From Phyto melanocephala (lineage: Eukaryota > Arthropoda > Insecta > Diptera > Rhinophoridae): a stretch of DNA of 64,000 nucleotides. Shown here piece after piece: positions 1 to 11,094 of this stretch. The translations under genes and the position numbers were made by a program. Where the stretch lies: assembly GCA_941918925.1 (NCBI GenBank), contig OW799235.1:32973201-33037200 (forward strand). The letters run 5' to 3'. Position 1 is the stretch's first letter, and each line of letters begins with the position of its first letter. The notes under the pieces were generated by a model that did not search any database, had not been told where the DNA came from, and was given only the letters and a program-made list of their open reading frames with translations.

Positions 1-150
1 GCTGGATTTCAAATTGATACCACATACAGATGTGTGCAATCGATTAGTCATAATCTTTAAGAAAATATATACTTTATGGGGTCGGCAACTAATATTGTAG
101 AGCTTAAAAACGGAATGACAAAGCAAGGCATAACAGGTAAAAGGTTACAA
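1..150 (-). mobile_element. DINE-1-like element, 5' end, cut by the window edge
   Basis: The stretch carries the block ATATACTTTATGGGGTCGG followed by a degenerate GGAATGACAAA, which also occurs at 44455-44510, 57538-57595 and 57986-58045 in better copies. In those copies it lies just inside the GGGTATA end, so this is the 5' portion of a minus-oriented copy whose remainder lies left of the window. It is noncoding; the open frame across 76-291 is incidental. Confidence 0.6.
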
Positions 151-530
151 AATGTAAAAAAGACGAACCCTACAAAAACAAACAAATTATCTTGCGATAA
201 AAAGAATCGTATTAATAAATACGTATCAAGGTACTTTCATATCAAATTTTATGAAAATTCATCCAGTAGTTTTCGAACCAATAAATCTTAGGAAGACAGA
301 CTGAAAGACAGACTAAAAATAAAATGAAAACCCGTGTTTTGCATTCTAGTTCGTCTACTAAATTCTTTGCCATCAAAGTATGAAAAAAATATTTCAGGTA
401 CAGACCCGGTTTTTGCTATCTTAATATAAGTACAGATAGTCGTATAGATGTATGGCGAACCTTTTTTTTTGTGTAAATAGGTAAATACGTTCTTATGTAG
501 ATATTTACTCTTTTTCTAAATATTTTTATA

Positions 531-755
531 CTAGCTTGTGCCTGCGACTTCGTCTGCGTAGTTATCGGGATAAAAGGTAGACTTAGTAATAACAACAAAA
601 ATAAAAATATTTACAGCACAAACAACCCGTTAAGACTGTGTATTGATGAGTTTGCCAACGACTTCGCGTTATTATCGCGATAAAAAGTACTCTATGTGTT
701 AATCTAGGTGCCGAATTTGCGCGATTGAGTAACAAATATCCAAACATTTTTTATA
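531..755 (+). repeat. Two partial RTE-type retrotransposon or SINE tails in tandem
   Basis: CCTGCGACTTCGTCTGCGTA with GATAAAAGGTAGAC occurs at 540-582. A second partial copy (ACGACTTCGCG, GATAAAAAGT, GCGCGATTGAGTAACAAA) follows at 658-740. The same motif order recurs at 22090-22255 and 22428-22566. This resembles the 3' tail common to insect RTE-clade LINEs and dependent SINEs. The assignment is from recalled family features only; no reverse-transcriptase coding is present here. Confidence 0.55.
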
Positions 756-2656
756 TTTTTTATATTTTAAGAATTTATATTTTTTAAGAAACACTGAATA
801 GCAAATTTTCAAAATTAAATTAAAATTTTTTTGATAAACAAATTTGTATGCAACTTTTTTCTTTCATAAAATCATCTTCCCACATAGAGCCATTAAGAAT
901 GTATTACTCGTATCTTAATCGTTTGTACCCAATTAAATTAAATATTAATTAATAAGATGATTTATTTGATTATAAAATTATAAATTTTAAAAACTTCATG
1001 TATTCAAACAAAACCGAAAAAAAGATCTACTTGAATTGTGTTGAACATTGTTTGTCTACGCAGAAGAAACTGAAGTGAACACTTTAAAACAAGTAGGGCT
1101 ATTGACAATGGGTTATAAATTATAAAAATTGTTAACTCAAAAATTGAAATAACCAGTTATTACTTTGTATGGGTATCAAATGCATGAATTAAAACTGTCA
1201 TGCTGTCAACAAGAATTTAGCTTTAGTAATGCTTAATCTTTAGGAAGTTGAAAAAATGTTAAAAAGTAATACAAAGTTTAAGAACTGACATGAATTGCCG
1301 TCTTATTGTAGTGGTTTTTATATATGTATGTACAGATGTATTTGTTGCTTCGCTGATAAAAAAAATGTTTAAAATCGTTAACAAACGGATTCTTTCGGAG
1401 TTATGTTAATTTCCCACCCGCTGTGACTACCCCTGATTTTATTATCCATCATGCTGAATTATTTCAAAAGATTTCATTTATATAGTATAAACATCCCAAT
1501 TTTTATAAATAAACACACATAAGTAGGCACTATACGAATATGTGGAAGCTCTTATTTAAAAACACTCGTTATATCCGCCAATTGTTGAAGTGGTGGCATG
1601 TGGTACAAAGAAAAAAAAACGATTTTCGCATTTCAAGTATTTTTTTTTTGTGTTTTATTTTTTCCTTTTTCCTCCTATACAATGTAGCAGCAGCAGCAAT
1701 AGCCAGCAGTTTCGAAAATAATTTTTGACATACATTTCATTTTAATTTCTCTTGCAGCCTTCGAAAATGTATCAATAAATATTTTATTTTAGTTCTTGTG
1801 AAAAATTTACACCAGAAAATTGCGTCACTAATGACGCAAATCGTTACATGTAGAATTTGTTGTGTTAATTTTTATAAATTAATGCACTTAAAAAAAAAAA
1901 AAACAAACGCAACTAAATTTGCTTTGCAATTTATGTAATTGCAAGAAAAAAATAAAATCTCTTCAAAAGTGGTCATCAACTTAAATTTAAATGTTGCTCC
2001 TTTGCATACTTGCACTTATGTATGACAATTACAATTGAAAGATTTACTACGCTGGCGAATGTGTTGCAATAAGTTTCAGTTTTCTTCTTATCTACTTCAA
2101 AGACGTGGTCATTATTGCGTTATAGATTTCAATTGCTGTACAGTTCCATTATATTTCTTGCAACGGAGTGTTTCTTCTGCACATGATACACTCAAGAAAA
2201 GTTAACTATTTTCTCTCATAAACGTATTCATTAGGAATAATTAGATTTGTTACAAATATTTTTCTAAATTTTTTCTGTTAATATAGAAAACATGTAAAAT
2301 GTTTATTTTAGAGAAACTCCTATAATAAACAATCTATCGGAATAAAAAAAAAGAGTTGAATAGATTTTTCAATAGTTCATTGTGATGTTTCTTTAAAATA
2401 TTTATGTATGTTGGCTGATTGTTTTCCAAACTGGCCATTGCGTCAGAGAAACGACTTTTTACGTCCCCAGTGTCTGCTGTAAAATAATCGCAACCACTTA
2501 CTTAAGATTGATATTTTATAAATTAAGTTTTACGGGATGGCAGCACTGGTTAGTAATTGTGTCCAAACAACATCTTTGAAAGTGAAAAGTGTTCAGTATA
2601 CTCTGCCATTTCATTTCAGAAACTCAAAAACGAGCAACGACTGCAAATCGTTGCAA
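756..2656. other. AT-rich DNA with no recognised gene
   Basis: The stretch is very AT-rich with many homopolymer runs. Short open frames (for example 1540-1728) show no domain or conserved pattern. A small triplet run GCAGCAGCAGCA lies at 1687-1699. I see no promoter or splice signals that agree with a coding frame. Confidence 0.6.
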
Positions 2657-2676
2657 TCTATATATATAAAAGTGAA

Positions 2677-2731
<55 letters not shown>

Positions 2732-3544
2732 GCTATAGACTCCGAAACTGTAAAACCGATCGGACTCAAAGTTGTTGGACACATACCAGGGAGTGTTTAT
2801 GGGTGGAAAAAAGTGGGCGGGGCCACGCCCATAAAAATTAGTTATCAGTTTTAGCTACTTGCACTTGACCGATTTTTCTGAAACTTTGCACACATATCGA
2901 GCTGTCATGACTAAATAATTTCGTGATAAGAAAAGTGAGCGGGGCCACGCCCCTAAAAGAGTTTTAATTTTGAGGTACTTGCACTGGACCGATTTTTCTG
3001 AAACTTTGCACACATATTGAGCTGTCATGACTAAATAATTTCGTGATCAGAAAAGTGGGCGGGGCCACGCCCATACAAAATTAGTTATTAGTTTTAGCTA
3101 CTTGCACTTAACCGATTTTTCTGAAACTTTGCGCACATATCGAGCTGTCATGACTAAATAATTTCGTGCAAAGAAAAGAAGGCGGGGACACGCCCATAAA
3201 AAAGTTATAATTTTGAGGTACTTGAACTTCACCGATTTTTCTGAAACTTTGCACACATATTGAGCTGTCATGACTTTATAATTTCGTGATTAAAAAAGTG
3301 GGCAGGGCCAAGCCCATAAAAAAAAAGTTATAATTTTGAGGTACTTGCACTGGACCGATTCTTCTGAAACTTTGCACACATATTGAGCTGTTATGACTTT
3401 ACAATTTTGTGATTAGAAAAGTGGGCAGTGCCACGCCCATAAAAAAAATTATAATATTTAGGTTTTTGCACTTGATATTCAATTAAAATTCAGAATGCAT
3501 TTTGATTTGTAAGGGGCGTAGCAACGCGCGCCGGGTTTGGCTAG
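2657..3544 (+). mobile_element. Nonautonomous Helitron, five-module copy
   Basis: The element begins TCTATATATATAAAAGTG directly after an A and ends GGCTAG directly before a T, the A|TC...CTAG|T layout of Helitrons with no target duplication. A (TG)n run follows the start. The body is five tandem modules of about 120 bp, each with a CCGATTTTTCTGAAACTTTG block, a TGTCATGACT block and a GC-rich imperfect palindrome (TGGGCGGGGCCACGCCCA type). The 3' end carries GGGGCGTAGCAACGCGCG shortly before CTAG. No Rep/helicase coding is present, so it would depend on an autonomous relative. Frames through the TG run (repeated VCVCV) are not genes. Confidence 0.85.
2681..2729 (+). repeat. (TG)n microsatellite inside the Helitron
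   Basis: About 24 uninterrupted TG units occur at the same place, just after GAAACTC, where the copies at 17711 and 51363 (minus) also have TG runs. The copy at 16261 has only a short interrupted run. The microsatellite is therefore part of the element and varies between copies. Confidence 0.95.
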
Positions 3545-3569
3545 TTTATTATAAAAAAAAAAAATTTTA

Positions 3570-4187
3570 TTCAGCAATGAGTCTCATTTTAGGCTAAATG
3601 GATACATAAACAAGCAAAACTGTAGCATCTGGGGTGAAGAACAGCCTCATGCCGTACAAGAGTTACCGATGCATCCCAAAAAAAACGACAGTTCGGTGTG
3701 ATTTATGGGCTGGTGGCATCATCGGTCCATTTTTCTTCAAACACGACCGTGGAAGAAAAGTTACCGTCAACGGCAAACGATATCGAGCCATGATACGCGA
3801 CTTTTTTTGTCCCAATTGGCTGTGTTGGACTTAGTTGATATGTGGTTTCAACAAGACGGTGCCACATGCCACACATCTCGTGAAACAATGGACATATTTA
3901 AGGATGAATTTGGTGAGCAGTTTATATCTCGAAATGGCCCGGTGAGTTGACCGCCAATATCATGTGATTTGACGCCTCTTGACTATTTCTTGTGGGTTTA
4001 TGTGAAGTCGTTGGTCCACGTGGATAAGTGAAACACGATTAAAGCCTTAGAGTATAACATAACACGTGTTATTTATGGAATACAGGCCGAAATGCTCGAT
4101 AAAGTGGTGCAAAATTGGACTTTACGAATGGACCATTTGAACGGAAGCCGCGGGCAACATTTATATGAAGATATTTTTAAAAAGTAA
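3570..4187 (+). pseudogene. DD41D mariner transposase relic
   Basis: Reading through frameshifts gives a Tc1/mariner DDE transposase from the first catalytic motif to the C-terminus: FSNESHF (first Asp changed to Asn), CDLWAGGIIGPFFFKH, VTVNGKRYRAMI, MWFQQDGATCHT (second Asp) and CDLTPLDYFLW (third Asp). Forty-one residues separate the second and third Asp, the rosa-type DD41D spacing. Damage seen: frameshifts near 3683 and near 3808 (both in homopolymers), TGA at 3948-3950 in place of the Trp of the NWPP motif, and a stop at 4029-4031. The DNA-binding N-terminus is missing; the fragment starts about 25 bp after the Helitron end at 3544. It cannot encode an active enzyme. Confidence 0.85.
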
Positions 4188-5170
4188 AAGACCAATTTAT
4201 CGATTCCAAAAAAATTTTGAATAAATGATGCGAATTTAAGTATTTTATTAGATTTTTAAAAAAACTACGCTTAAAAAATCACGCTCTATTAAAACATCAA
4301 TTTTAAAAATAAATCTTTTTGATTTCTACGCGCTGCTTATTCGTTTCACGGTTTTTTAAGATGGCAAAACGTTTGCCACGACAAAGTTTTGTTTGCGAAT
4401 TCTCTGCGGCATGATTCTCTCAATCTAAAATAATTTTCATACAAATTAAATTCCCCATATGGAATATTATAGATTCACTCTCTGCTGGAATTTTCGCTTC
4501 TTAAAAAAGCTTTTATGCAGCCATTTCATTGAGATTCGTTTAGAACTTTTACCACAATATTCATCTTTTTAATTCATTCAAATGTTTAACAAAAAAAAAT
4601 TTCACAAATTTACTGAGAGCCGAACCTTAACAAGAGCGGTAAATGTTTTTTTAGCTGTCGAAAATTCACATGTCCATACAGTTTGTATTAAGCAAAAAGA
4701 AATACCGCATCGCTTTGCAATTGGAAAATACAATTTAGACAGAGCGTTAGGTATTGAAATTACCTGCCAAGGATATGCCTTGTTACCTGCAGTACAACTG
4801 TTGTTGTTTTCTTTTTTTGCTTTTGTAAGTGTTCAAAAGTAATGCCATTTTAGCTATTTTTAGACAGGTCTAGCTAATTTATCTTCATTTTAAGTGAACA
4901 TAACACAACGTCGATGCTTTTGTTTAGGTTAATCAATTCACTGAATCGTTAGCACTAGGCACAATGTTTGCCGCTGTTGTTTAGGTTTGGCTGTGAGTAA
5001 ATACTAGCTGATGTGGCAACCCAGTTTAGCCTTGTCTGAAAAAAATTATCCTCGATTGTGGATAGCTAAAAACGATCTTAAAGGGAGGTATGCAGCTTCA
5101 CTAAGTGTAATAGCGTCACTAGCAGACAACAAATGCCTGAAAAATGTTTACACCTGAATTCCAGGTTATT
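4188..5170. other. No recognised gene; shared repeat at 4715-4760
   Basis: The frame at 4582-4842 has no recognisable domain. A stretch within it (GCAATTGGAAAATACAATTT ... GCGTTAGGTATTGAA) recurs with few changes at 21709-21752, so it is an undefined dispersed repeat rather than a gene. Confidence 0.5.
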
Positions 5171-6270
5171 TTTTTACTCTTCACAGGGACTGTAAGGGTG
5201 TATATAGGTTTGCCATTCCATGTGAAATTTCTTCAATATTTATTTCCGACCCCATAAAGTGATTTTTTTAAAGCTTATGAATATCCCAGTCAATTGAGCA
5301 TTGTCCATGTATATGTTGAAATCAGTTTTCTGAAACCCCACGACATCACAAAGACGCGAGTACCAGAAAATCACAAATATTCATTAGTAGATCTGTATTG
5401 AAAATCAGCAGAATCTCCCCTTAACTTTCTAAGATATAAACAAATAAAAACGACTGCTTCTGTGTTATGCCATATTTGTATCAAAAAATTTTCAGTCCTA
5501 AAATAATTATAGACACATGTGTTACTATTTTTAAATATAATATGAACCTAGAGATATTCGAGAAAACTTCGGGTAAATCGGTCAAAAATCAGCAAAGTTA
5601 TAACTTAGAATTATTTGGAAAAGTACGTTTTTTTTTAATAAATCAAGCTCCTAAATAATTTTTAGAGACGTTAAAGACACAAAATTATTAGTCGTGGTCC
5701 TAAAAATTATTTCTAAGAAAACCCAACAACTCAATTTAAGACTAACTGAGATATAAGCACGAAAATACAACTACTTTGGTGTTTTTTCAGTTGAGAGAGC
5801 CAGAATGGTTATGAAATGTAAGAATTTGACTGGCGAAATATTAAAATTATTACATTAGACTTTAACAAAAAATTTTAATCCAAATGGGCGTCAATAAATT
5901 TGTATATGCGTCATTAATGGTATTCCAAAATGCTTCTCTTTGATCCCCCACAATATTGATATCCAACGAATGGGCTTGGCCAGTAGAATACCGTAAACTA
6001 TTAAAATAGTGTCAAATCTAAGATACCATCTAAAACAAAATGGCGGAATTTATTTTACCCTAAACAATGTGGGTATCTAATAAAAAGGGCTTGATAATAA
6101 AATACAGTTAATTATGCAAGAATTCAAAAATAAAGATGGCGTTGGAAATAATAAACAAATTGGAATACAACATGAAAACTGAAATCTAGGCTAAACTACA
6201 ATGTGGTCAATGTAGCTATGTACATGATGCTGTAGGGTATTATCAGAATAGAGTATTCTTACTTGTTTTT
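5171..6270 (+). mobile_element. Long DINE-1-like element, old copy
   Basis: It opens with a degenerate ACTCTTCAC and AAGGGTGTATATAGG, then TTTCCGACCCCATAAAGT, and ends GGGTATTATCAGAATAGAG followed by TTCTTACTTGTTTTT, a decayed form of the hairpin-plus-ACTTGTTTT terminus seen intact at 14221-14270. The middle matches other long copies (for example at 25553 and 28140). It is useful because it keeps the uninterrupted form of two sites that carry insertions in those copies: TAA at 5819-5821 and AATACAAC near 6163. It is noncoding. Confidence 0.7.
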
Positions 6271-8329
6271 ACAAACTTTTCATATTGCAGCCGGAAATTT
6301 AGGCAGAACTGCATACTGACATTAAATAAGCAAATATAAATTATTAGCTTCTAAGAGTATGCTAAAGCAAGTTACATATGGTCTTCTAATAAAAGTTTTC
6401 ATTTTGATCTGTAAAAAAACGAGTATTTTTAAACGAAATCATCGTTTTTTTAGTTATAAAGTCATTATTAATAGAAGTCAACATCAACCAAATGGCCACT
6501 TCGGATTGCACAACTTTATTCTTTCTATGAATTTCCTCGATTACTTTACGCCTTCCATCTTTGAAGTATTAAATCGATTATAGACTATTGGCATAGACTA
6601 TAGCTTTCACGTAGTTCCCCTCTTGGAAAAATCACACGGGCAGAAATCTTTTTACGCAAAAGGGTTATGGTATCCATATTTGTGTGGGTCATTTAACATT
6701 ATTGACAACGAACATCGTGCAGGTCAATATCTTCCAATTCCGGCCATAGAATGCCTAATTTTAAAGATCAACAAGTAATGAAGAACAGGGTGATTCAACT
6801 TTTATAATTTTAAAAACTGTTTTTAACAAAATAATATGAAGGGGTTTTAAAGCTGATTTTTTAGAAAACCTTTGACCATTTTTATCAATAAGGCCAATTG
6901 TTTCAACCTAAGATTTATCAATAGTACTTGTCTGTATGTAATTTCTAAATCTATTTATCTCCAACTACCGTTATAAATAATAACAATTTATTTTTATCAA
7001 AAGCTACAACCAGTCTCATTAAATATAACTACAATGTCTGTTGTATCTAAAATCTAGACACATGTGTTTAAGTAATTTGCATACAATTACTGTAAATATT
7101 TGCTAAGTGTGTATTAATTAAATTTGCATGGCATTTCGTATAAATAAATTTGAATTTAGTTGCGTCAGCTAAATATTTTATGCAGTCCAGACAATCAAAT
7201 TGCAATAAACAAAATTATTAACGTTGAAATAAACGTTTTTGTCTTTCAATTCCTCTTAAAGTTGAGTTAAAGTGAATGATTAATAAAATATACATTTGAA
7301 TTGTATTGACAAGCTGTTAATTCTGAAAAAAATAATAGTATAAAGACTTGCTGTTTGAAGGACCATTTGTGCAAGTTTGTAATTTATGATTAGTTAACAA
7401 AAATACTTACATACAACTTAAATTAAAAAAAACGAAGATCATAGGAGGAAAATTTGTAGCTTAAACTAAGTTTTATTGATTATAAATATTTAGACAAAAC
7501 AAAAGTGCGCAATTCTACTTTAATTTACCGCTTAAGCCTAGAGTAGTGGGCAGATTAAAAAAATATATTTTTATATTTCTACTACGAATGCTTTTTACAA
7601 ATATCCGGCAGTTATTTTTTGTATTCCTTGTAATAACTCTGAATTGTGTAACAAAATCCTTCGTTTGTTGAATAAAAACAATATTGACAGGAAGAGGCGT
7701 TGTTAGTTCCCTTTGCAAATACAAAAGAAATTCAAAAATTATAGTTAGGGTGCTAACCGAAATTAACAACAACAGACACAAAATGAAATTTAAGACAACT
7801 AGTTAGATCAAAATCTATCCTTTGTTTGAAATAGATCACACAAAATAATATACTATTCCTTTGTTAAGACATTTAATACAATATTTGTCAAAAAAAATAT
7901 TGTTTAAAATTTAAACGAAATATTAAAATGATTTATGGTTTTATAATACAAAAAACTTTTCAAGGATTATTTAAAGAATGACTACAAATGTCAAGAATTT
8001 GCTTTATGTACGTACATATAATTGAATAAAGAACCCCTAAAACTATTTATTTGGTCGTATTATTATAAATCAAAAATCTTATTTACTTCACATTACACAG
8101 GCCTACAACTTTTATTTGCACAATTTTGCGGTAAATAAATATTTATTATGTCTGATTATCGATAGTATAATAGTTAGGCTATCAGCTCTAGTTTGATATC
8201 TACCCTCATTTTTCGCGGTCCTATGTGTAAACGACAAATTTGCAATAATTTCGACGAAATTTTTTATTGTTGTTTTAATTTAAAATTTTATTTTTATGAC
8301 CTGATAAGTTTTGTACGTTTGCAGATAAA
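6271..8329. other. AT-rich DNA, no supported gene
   Basis: A minus-strand frame at 7515-7781 starts with a hydrophobic stretch (LLLLISVSTLTIIFEFLLYL) and stays open for 88 codons, but it has no ATG and no recognisable domain. A small block near 6292-6325 (GAAATTTAGGCAGAACTGCA) recurs near 47089, another unnamed dispersed repeat. Confidence 0.5.
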
Positions 8330-8337
8330 ATAAATAT

Positions 8338-8573
8338 TAGAGTTGTCTAAACCGGTTACTGAATAATTTGAAAAAACCGGTTTTTTAAATTTGTCGGTTT
8401 TCAAATTATTTGAAAAACGGAATTATTAGACAATATCAAAAGATAAAAAGAGTATTAGAGTTGTCAAAACCGGTTACTGAATAATTTGAAAAAACCGGGT
8501 TTTTAAATTTGTCGGGTTTCGAATTACTTGAAAAATAGAATTATTGGACAAAATCAAATAGTTTGGTTCGCTT
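8338..8573 (+). repeat. 118-bp tandem duplication of a hAT-like end
   Basis: TAGAGTTGTC[T/A]AAACCGG at 8338 is repeated at 8456. The following GTTACTGAATAATTTGAAAA and downstream bases match closely, giving two units with a period of 118 bp. The units differ at scattered bases, so the duplication is not recent. Confidence 0.85.
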
Positions 8574-8679
8574 AAATACATACATATGTCCTTGTCCATG
8601 TTTCCATTTGTATTACAATTTTTTTAAATTCTCTCTTTAGAAATTAATGTTATCTCCAATACAGTTGAGAATTATGCAA

Positions 8680-9096
8680 CTTCTCCTACATAGTGTATGT
8701 AGGGTGTATTTTGTATTTTACCATTCGGTGTAAAACTAGCTAAGACAAAGGCGCCAAAATACAGTTATTTCTTAAAAACCTAAATACAACCTTCAAGCCC
8801 CTTATAAAAGGGCTTGACCAGTAGAATACAGCAAAATATAAAAAGTGTAAAACCCGAGATGGCGCCTAAAACAAAATGGGGGATGTTTTTTTACCTCAAT
8901 CAATATGGGTATCAAATGAAAGCGGTTGACAAGAAGAACATAGGGAACTATTTAAAAATTCAAAATCAAAGATTTGGTCGGATATATTAAAACAAATTGG
9001 CGTATTACGTAAAATCTTCGAGGATATTCTGCAATGAGGTCATTTGATGTTGAAGGTATTATCAGTTTCGACACAGCCAAAGCACTGTTACTTGTT
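8680..9096 (+). mobile_element. DINE-1-like fragment inside the hAT-like element
   Basis: GTAGGGTGTATTTTGTATTT at the left and a degraded hairpin region followed by AGCACTGTTACTTGTT at the right match the ends of DINE copies. The middle (AAAACAAAATGGGGGATG, ATGGGTATCAAATGAAAG) matches the copies at 5171 and 28140. Confidence 0.6.
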
Positions 9097-9117
9097 GACA
9101 TTAAAGCTATATTATTA

Positions 9118-9234
9118 GGGCCGTATTCATAAAAAATATTTTAGGTTTATAAAAGGCTTATTTGACAAATTTCTCTACAACATCTGTCAAATAAGCCTTT
9201 AATAAACCTAAAATATTTTTTATGAATACGGCCC
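9118..9234. mobile_element. Near-perfect palindromic MITE (Harbinger-like)
   Basis: The 117-bp unit begins GGGCCGTATTCATAAAAAAT and ends with the reverse complement, giving arms of about 50 bp around a short AT-rich centre. TTA flanks it directly on both sides (9115-9117 and 9235-9237), the 3-bp target duplication of PIF/Harbinger elements. A related copy with a damaged right arm lies at 44657-44740. It has no coding capacity. Confidence 0.75.
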
Positions 9235-9497
9235 TTAATGTATTAAAAAATTTATTTTATAAATTGATTTCAATTTTAAACACCGATTTCTTTTAAAATC
9301 TTTTCAATATTAAATAAAAAATAAATTAAATTAAATTTGTGTTTTTTTTTAATTTTAATATCAATAAAAATATAATATAGAAAACCTGTTTTACTTGTAG
9401 AAAACCAAAAACTGGTTTTATAAAAATTTTGATTTTTCTAATTATTCGAAAACCGGGTTTTCTTATATGCCGAATTTTTGATTACTCTAATAAGTAG

Positions 9498-10109
9498 TTT
9501 AAAACTTAATAGTAAACATTTACAACGATAATGTTGGTACTGAAACATTAAAATCTACAATAAAGATAAACTGTGGGTGATTCATGATGTATGTACAACA
9601 TGCATTATACGACCTGAGAATGGTACAAGCAAATCTTCGTAAATTGAGAAAAAGCTTTTAATTGAAAAACTTTTTAATAAAATAAAAATGAGGCGTGAGA
9701 AGTTTTTTCATACAATATAACATTTAAAACCCGTCGGGATAAAAACTACTATATTTTGAAAGCGTTTATTCTGATACTCTTATTTTAGGGCACTCACTTT
9801 CTCAACAATGTTTTCCATATTTTTATAATTTTTTTAACAATCACAATACAATATCATTTTATATGTTTCGAAAGTGATGTATTAGATTCAGACAGGGATG
9901 GGATATAAAAAATTTTTGAAGAATCAAAAAATATTTTTTTTTTGCTTCTAAAATAATAAATATTTAATATCTTTTTTTATCTAAAATGTTTTGTAGTTAT
10001 TTTTTTATGTTTCCTAAAATTTTATATTAAAAATTGAATTGATCAACTTTTCCATTCCTGATTTTTATTTACCTGACGTATAATATTTTTTGACATTTGG
10101 CAAAAGCAT
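9498..10109. other. AT-rich DNA, nothing recognised
   Basis: No open frame of note, terminal repeat pair or repeat block was recognised. Homopolymer runs dominate 9900-10020. Confidence 0.5.
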
Positions 10110-10119
10110 ATACTGATAC

Positions 10120-10325
10120 AAGGCATATTTATTCATCAGGTAATTGCAGTTCGGAGAGAATTTTTTGTTTATATTTTTTATATATGAAGTTTGACATTTG
10201 AAATAAATTAGAAAAGAGAGAAAATTGTTTTTTATTTATGCATTTTGACAGCTAAAATTTAAAATAAGTGTTGAAAAAAATAATCAGCTGGTGAATCAAG
10301 AGTACCTGATGAATAAATATGCCTT
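10120..10325. mobile_element. MULE-like MITE, AAGGCATATTTATTCATCAG family
   Basis: The left terminus AAGGCATATTTATTCATCAG and its reverse complement at the right end form inverted repeats of about 23 bp. CAGCTG lies inside the right end, as in the other copies. GATAC flanks both ends directly. The terminus resembles the elements at 24859, 51370 and 58688, two of which show 9-10-bp target duplications. It is noncoding. Confidence 0.65.
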
Positions 10326-10849
10326 GATACCGATATAAAAGAAAATGTGTTTACTAGTAAATAAACTATAAAACTGTATTTCAATAGGCAACACAGAATA
10401 CAATACCAGGTTGTGTTGATTGAACAATTGTAATAAGTCAAAATTTATACTTAATAATTTTTAATGATTTTGCAAAGCAATTTAATTTTAAAAAGTCACT
10501 TGAAAGGCAATTTAGTGATATATAATTAAAAATAAAGCAGTGCTTTTGTAAAACTAATTTTTATAAGTTGTTCTACTGTAAATAGAGACTGATATTGTTC
10601 AGGAGAAAACACACAATTAGCAAACTCACAATCACGATATTTTTTAAGCAATAAGTTGTTCAGATATACACGTATTAACGGATTCATTTAATTCAATAAA
10701 AAGTTTTTTGGAATTTTCTTTACTCAATGCCTGTTCATTAGCTTGTTCATACTTTTTTCATGTGAGTGAGACATGTATGAGAAAGGTAGAATAAGAGAAG
10801 CGATATACATACATAAAAAACAATACAAAATTTTACAAAAACATGGTTG
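10326..10849. other. AT-rich DNA, nothing recognised
   Basis: A minus-strand frame at 10259-10441 overlaps the MITE end and is incidental. Nothing else was recognised. Confidence 0.45.
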
Positions 10850-11091
10850 AATTTATATCACATTAAACGGCTTAAATAGTAGAACATAGTATTTCCAGAA
10901 AAACCCACTGAAACAAAATGGCGTACTACATATTGTTTGGATAACATAACAATCATTAACATACTCTAAGGCTACAATAAGTCCCATAATGTAGATATAG
11001 TGTGATCAACGCCGCATAATGATACATACCAACATATTAGTAAAGAGCATATAGGATTCCGCACAGCCGAATATAGCACTTAAACTTGTTT
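10850..11091 (+). mobile_element. DINE-1-like 3' fragment
   Basis: It ends CATATAGGATTCCGCACAGC CGAATATAGC then AAACTTGTTT, the hairpin and terminus of the family with a few changes. Upstream ACTGAAACAAAATGGCG matches the body of longer copies. The 5' half is missing. Confidence 0.65.
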
Positions 11092-11094
11092 ACA

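Larger units (their letters stand above)
8338..9489. mobile_element. hAT-like nonautonomous element with later insertions
   Basis: Left end TAGAGTTGTCTAAACCGG and right end reading inward TAGAGTAATCAAAAATTCGG resemble each other and hAT termini. The flanking octamers are ATAAATAT (8330-8337) and ATAAGTAG (9490-9497), 6 of 8 matching, consistent with a decayed 8-bp duplication. AACCGG and CCGGTTTT repeats fill both subterminal regions. The left 118 bp is tandemly duplicated (copies start at 8338 and 8456). A DINE fragment and a palindromic MITE lie inside. Confidence 0.5.

Noticed and set aside
2537..2854. Open frames through the (TG)n run (2537-2854, 2557-2841, 17655-17892, 51178-51399)
   Set aside because: Dinucleotide runs are open in several frames and encode repeated VCVCV; they lie inside Helitrons with no coding function.
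7515..7781. Minus-strand 88-codon frame with a hydrophobic start, considered as part of a receptor gene
   Set aside because: The first codon is TTG rather than ATG, no acceptor site precedes it, and I could not match a family.
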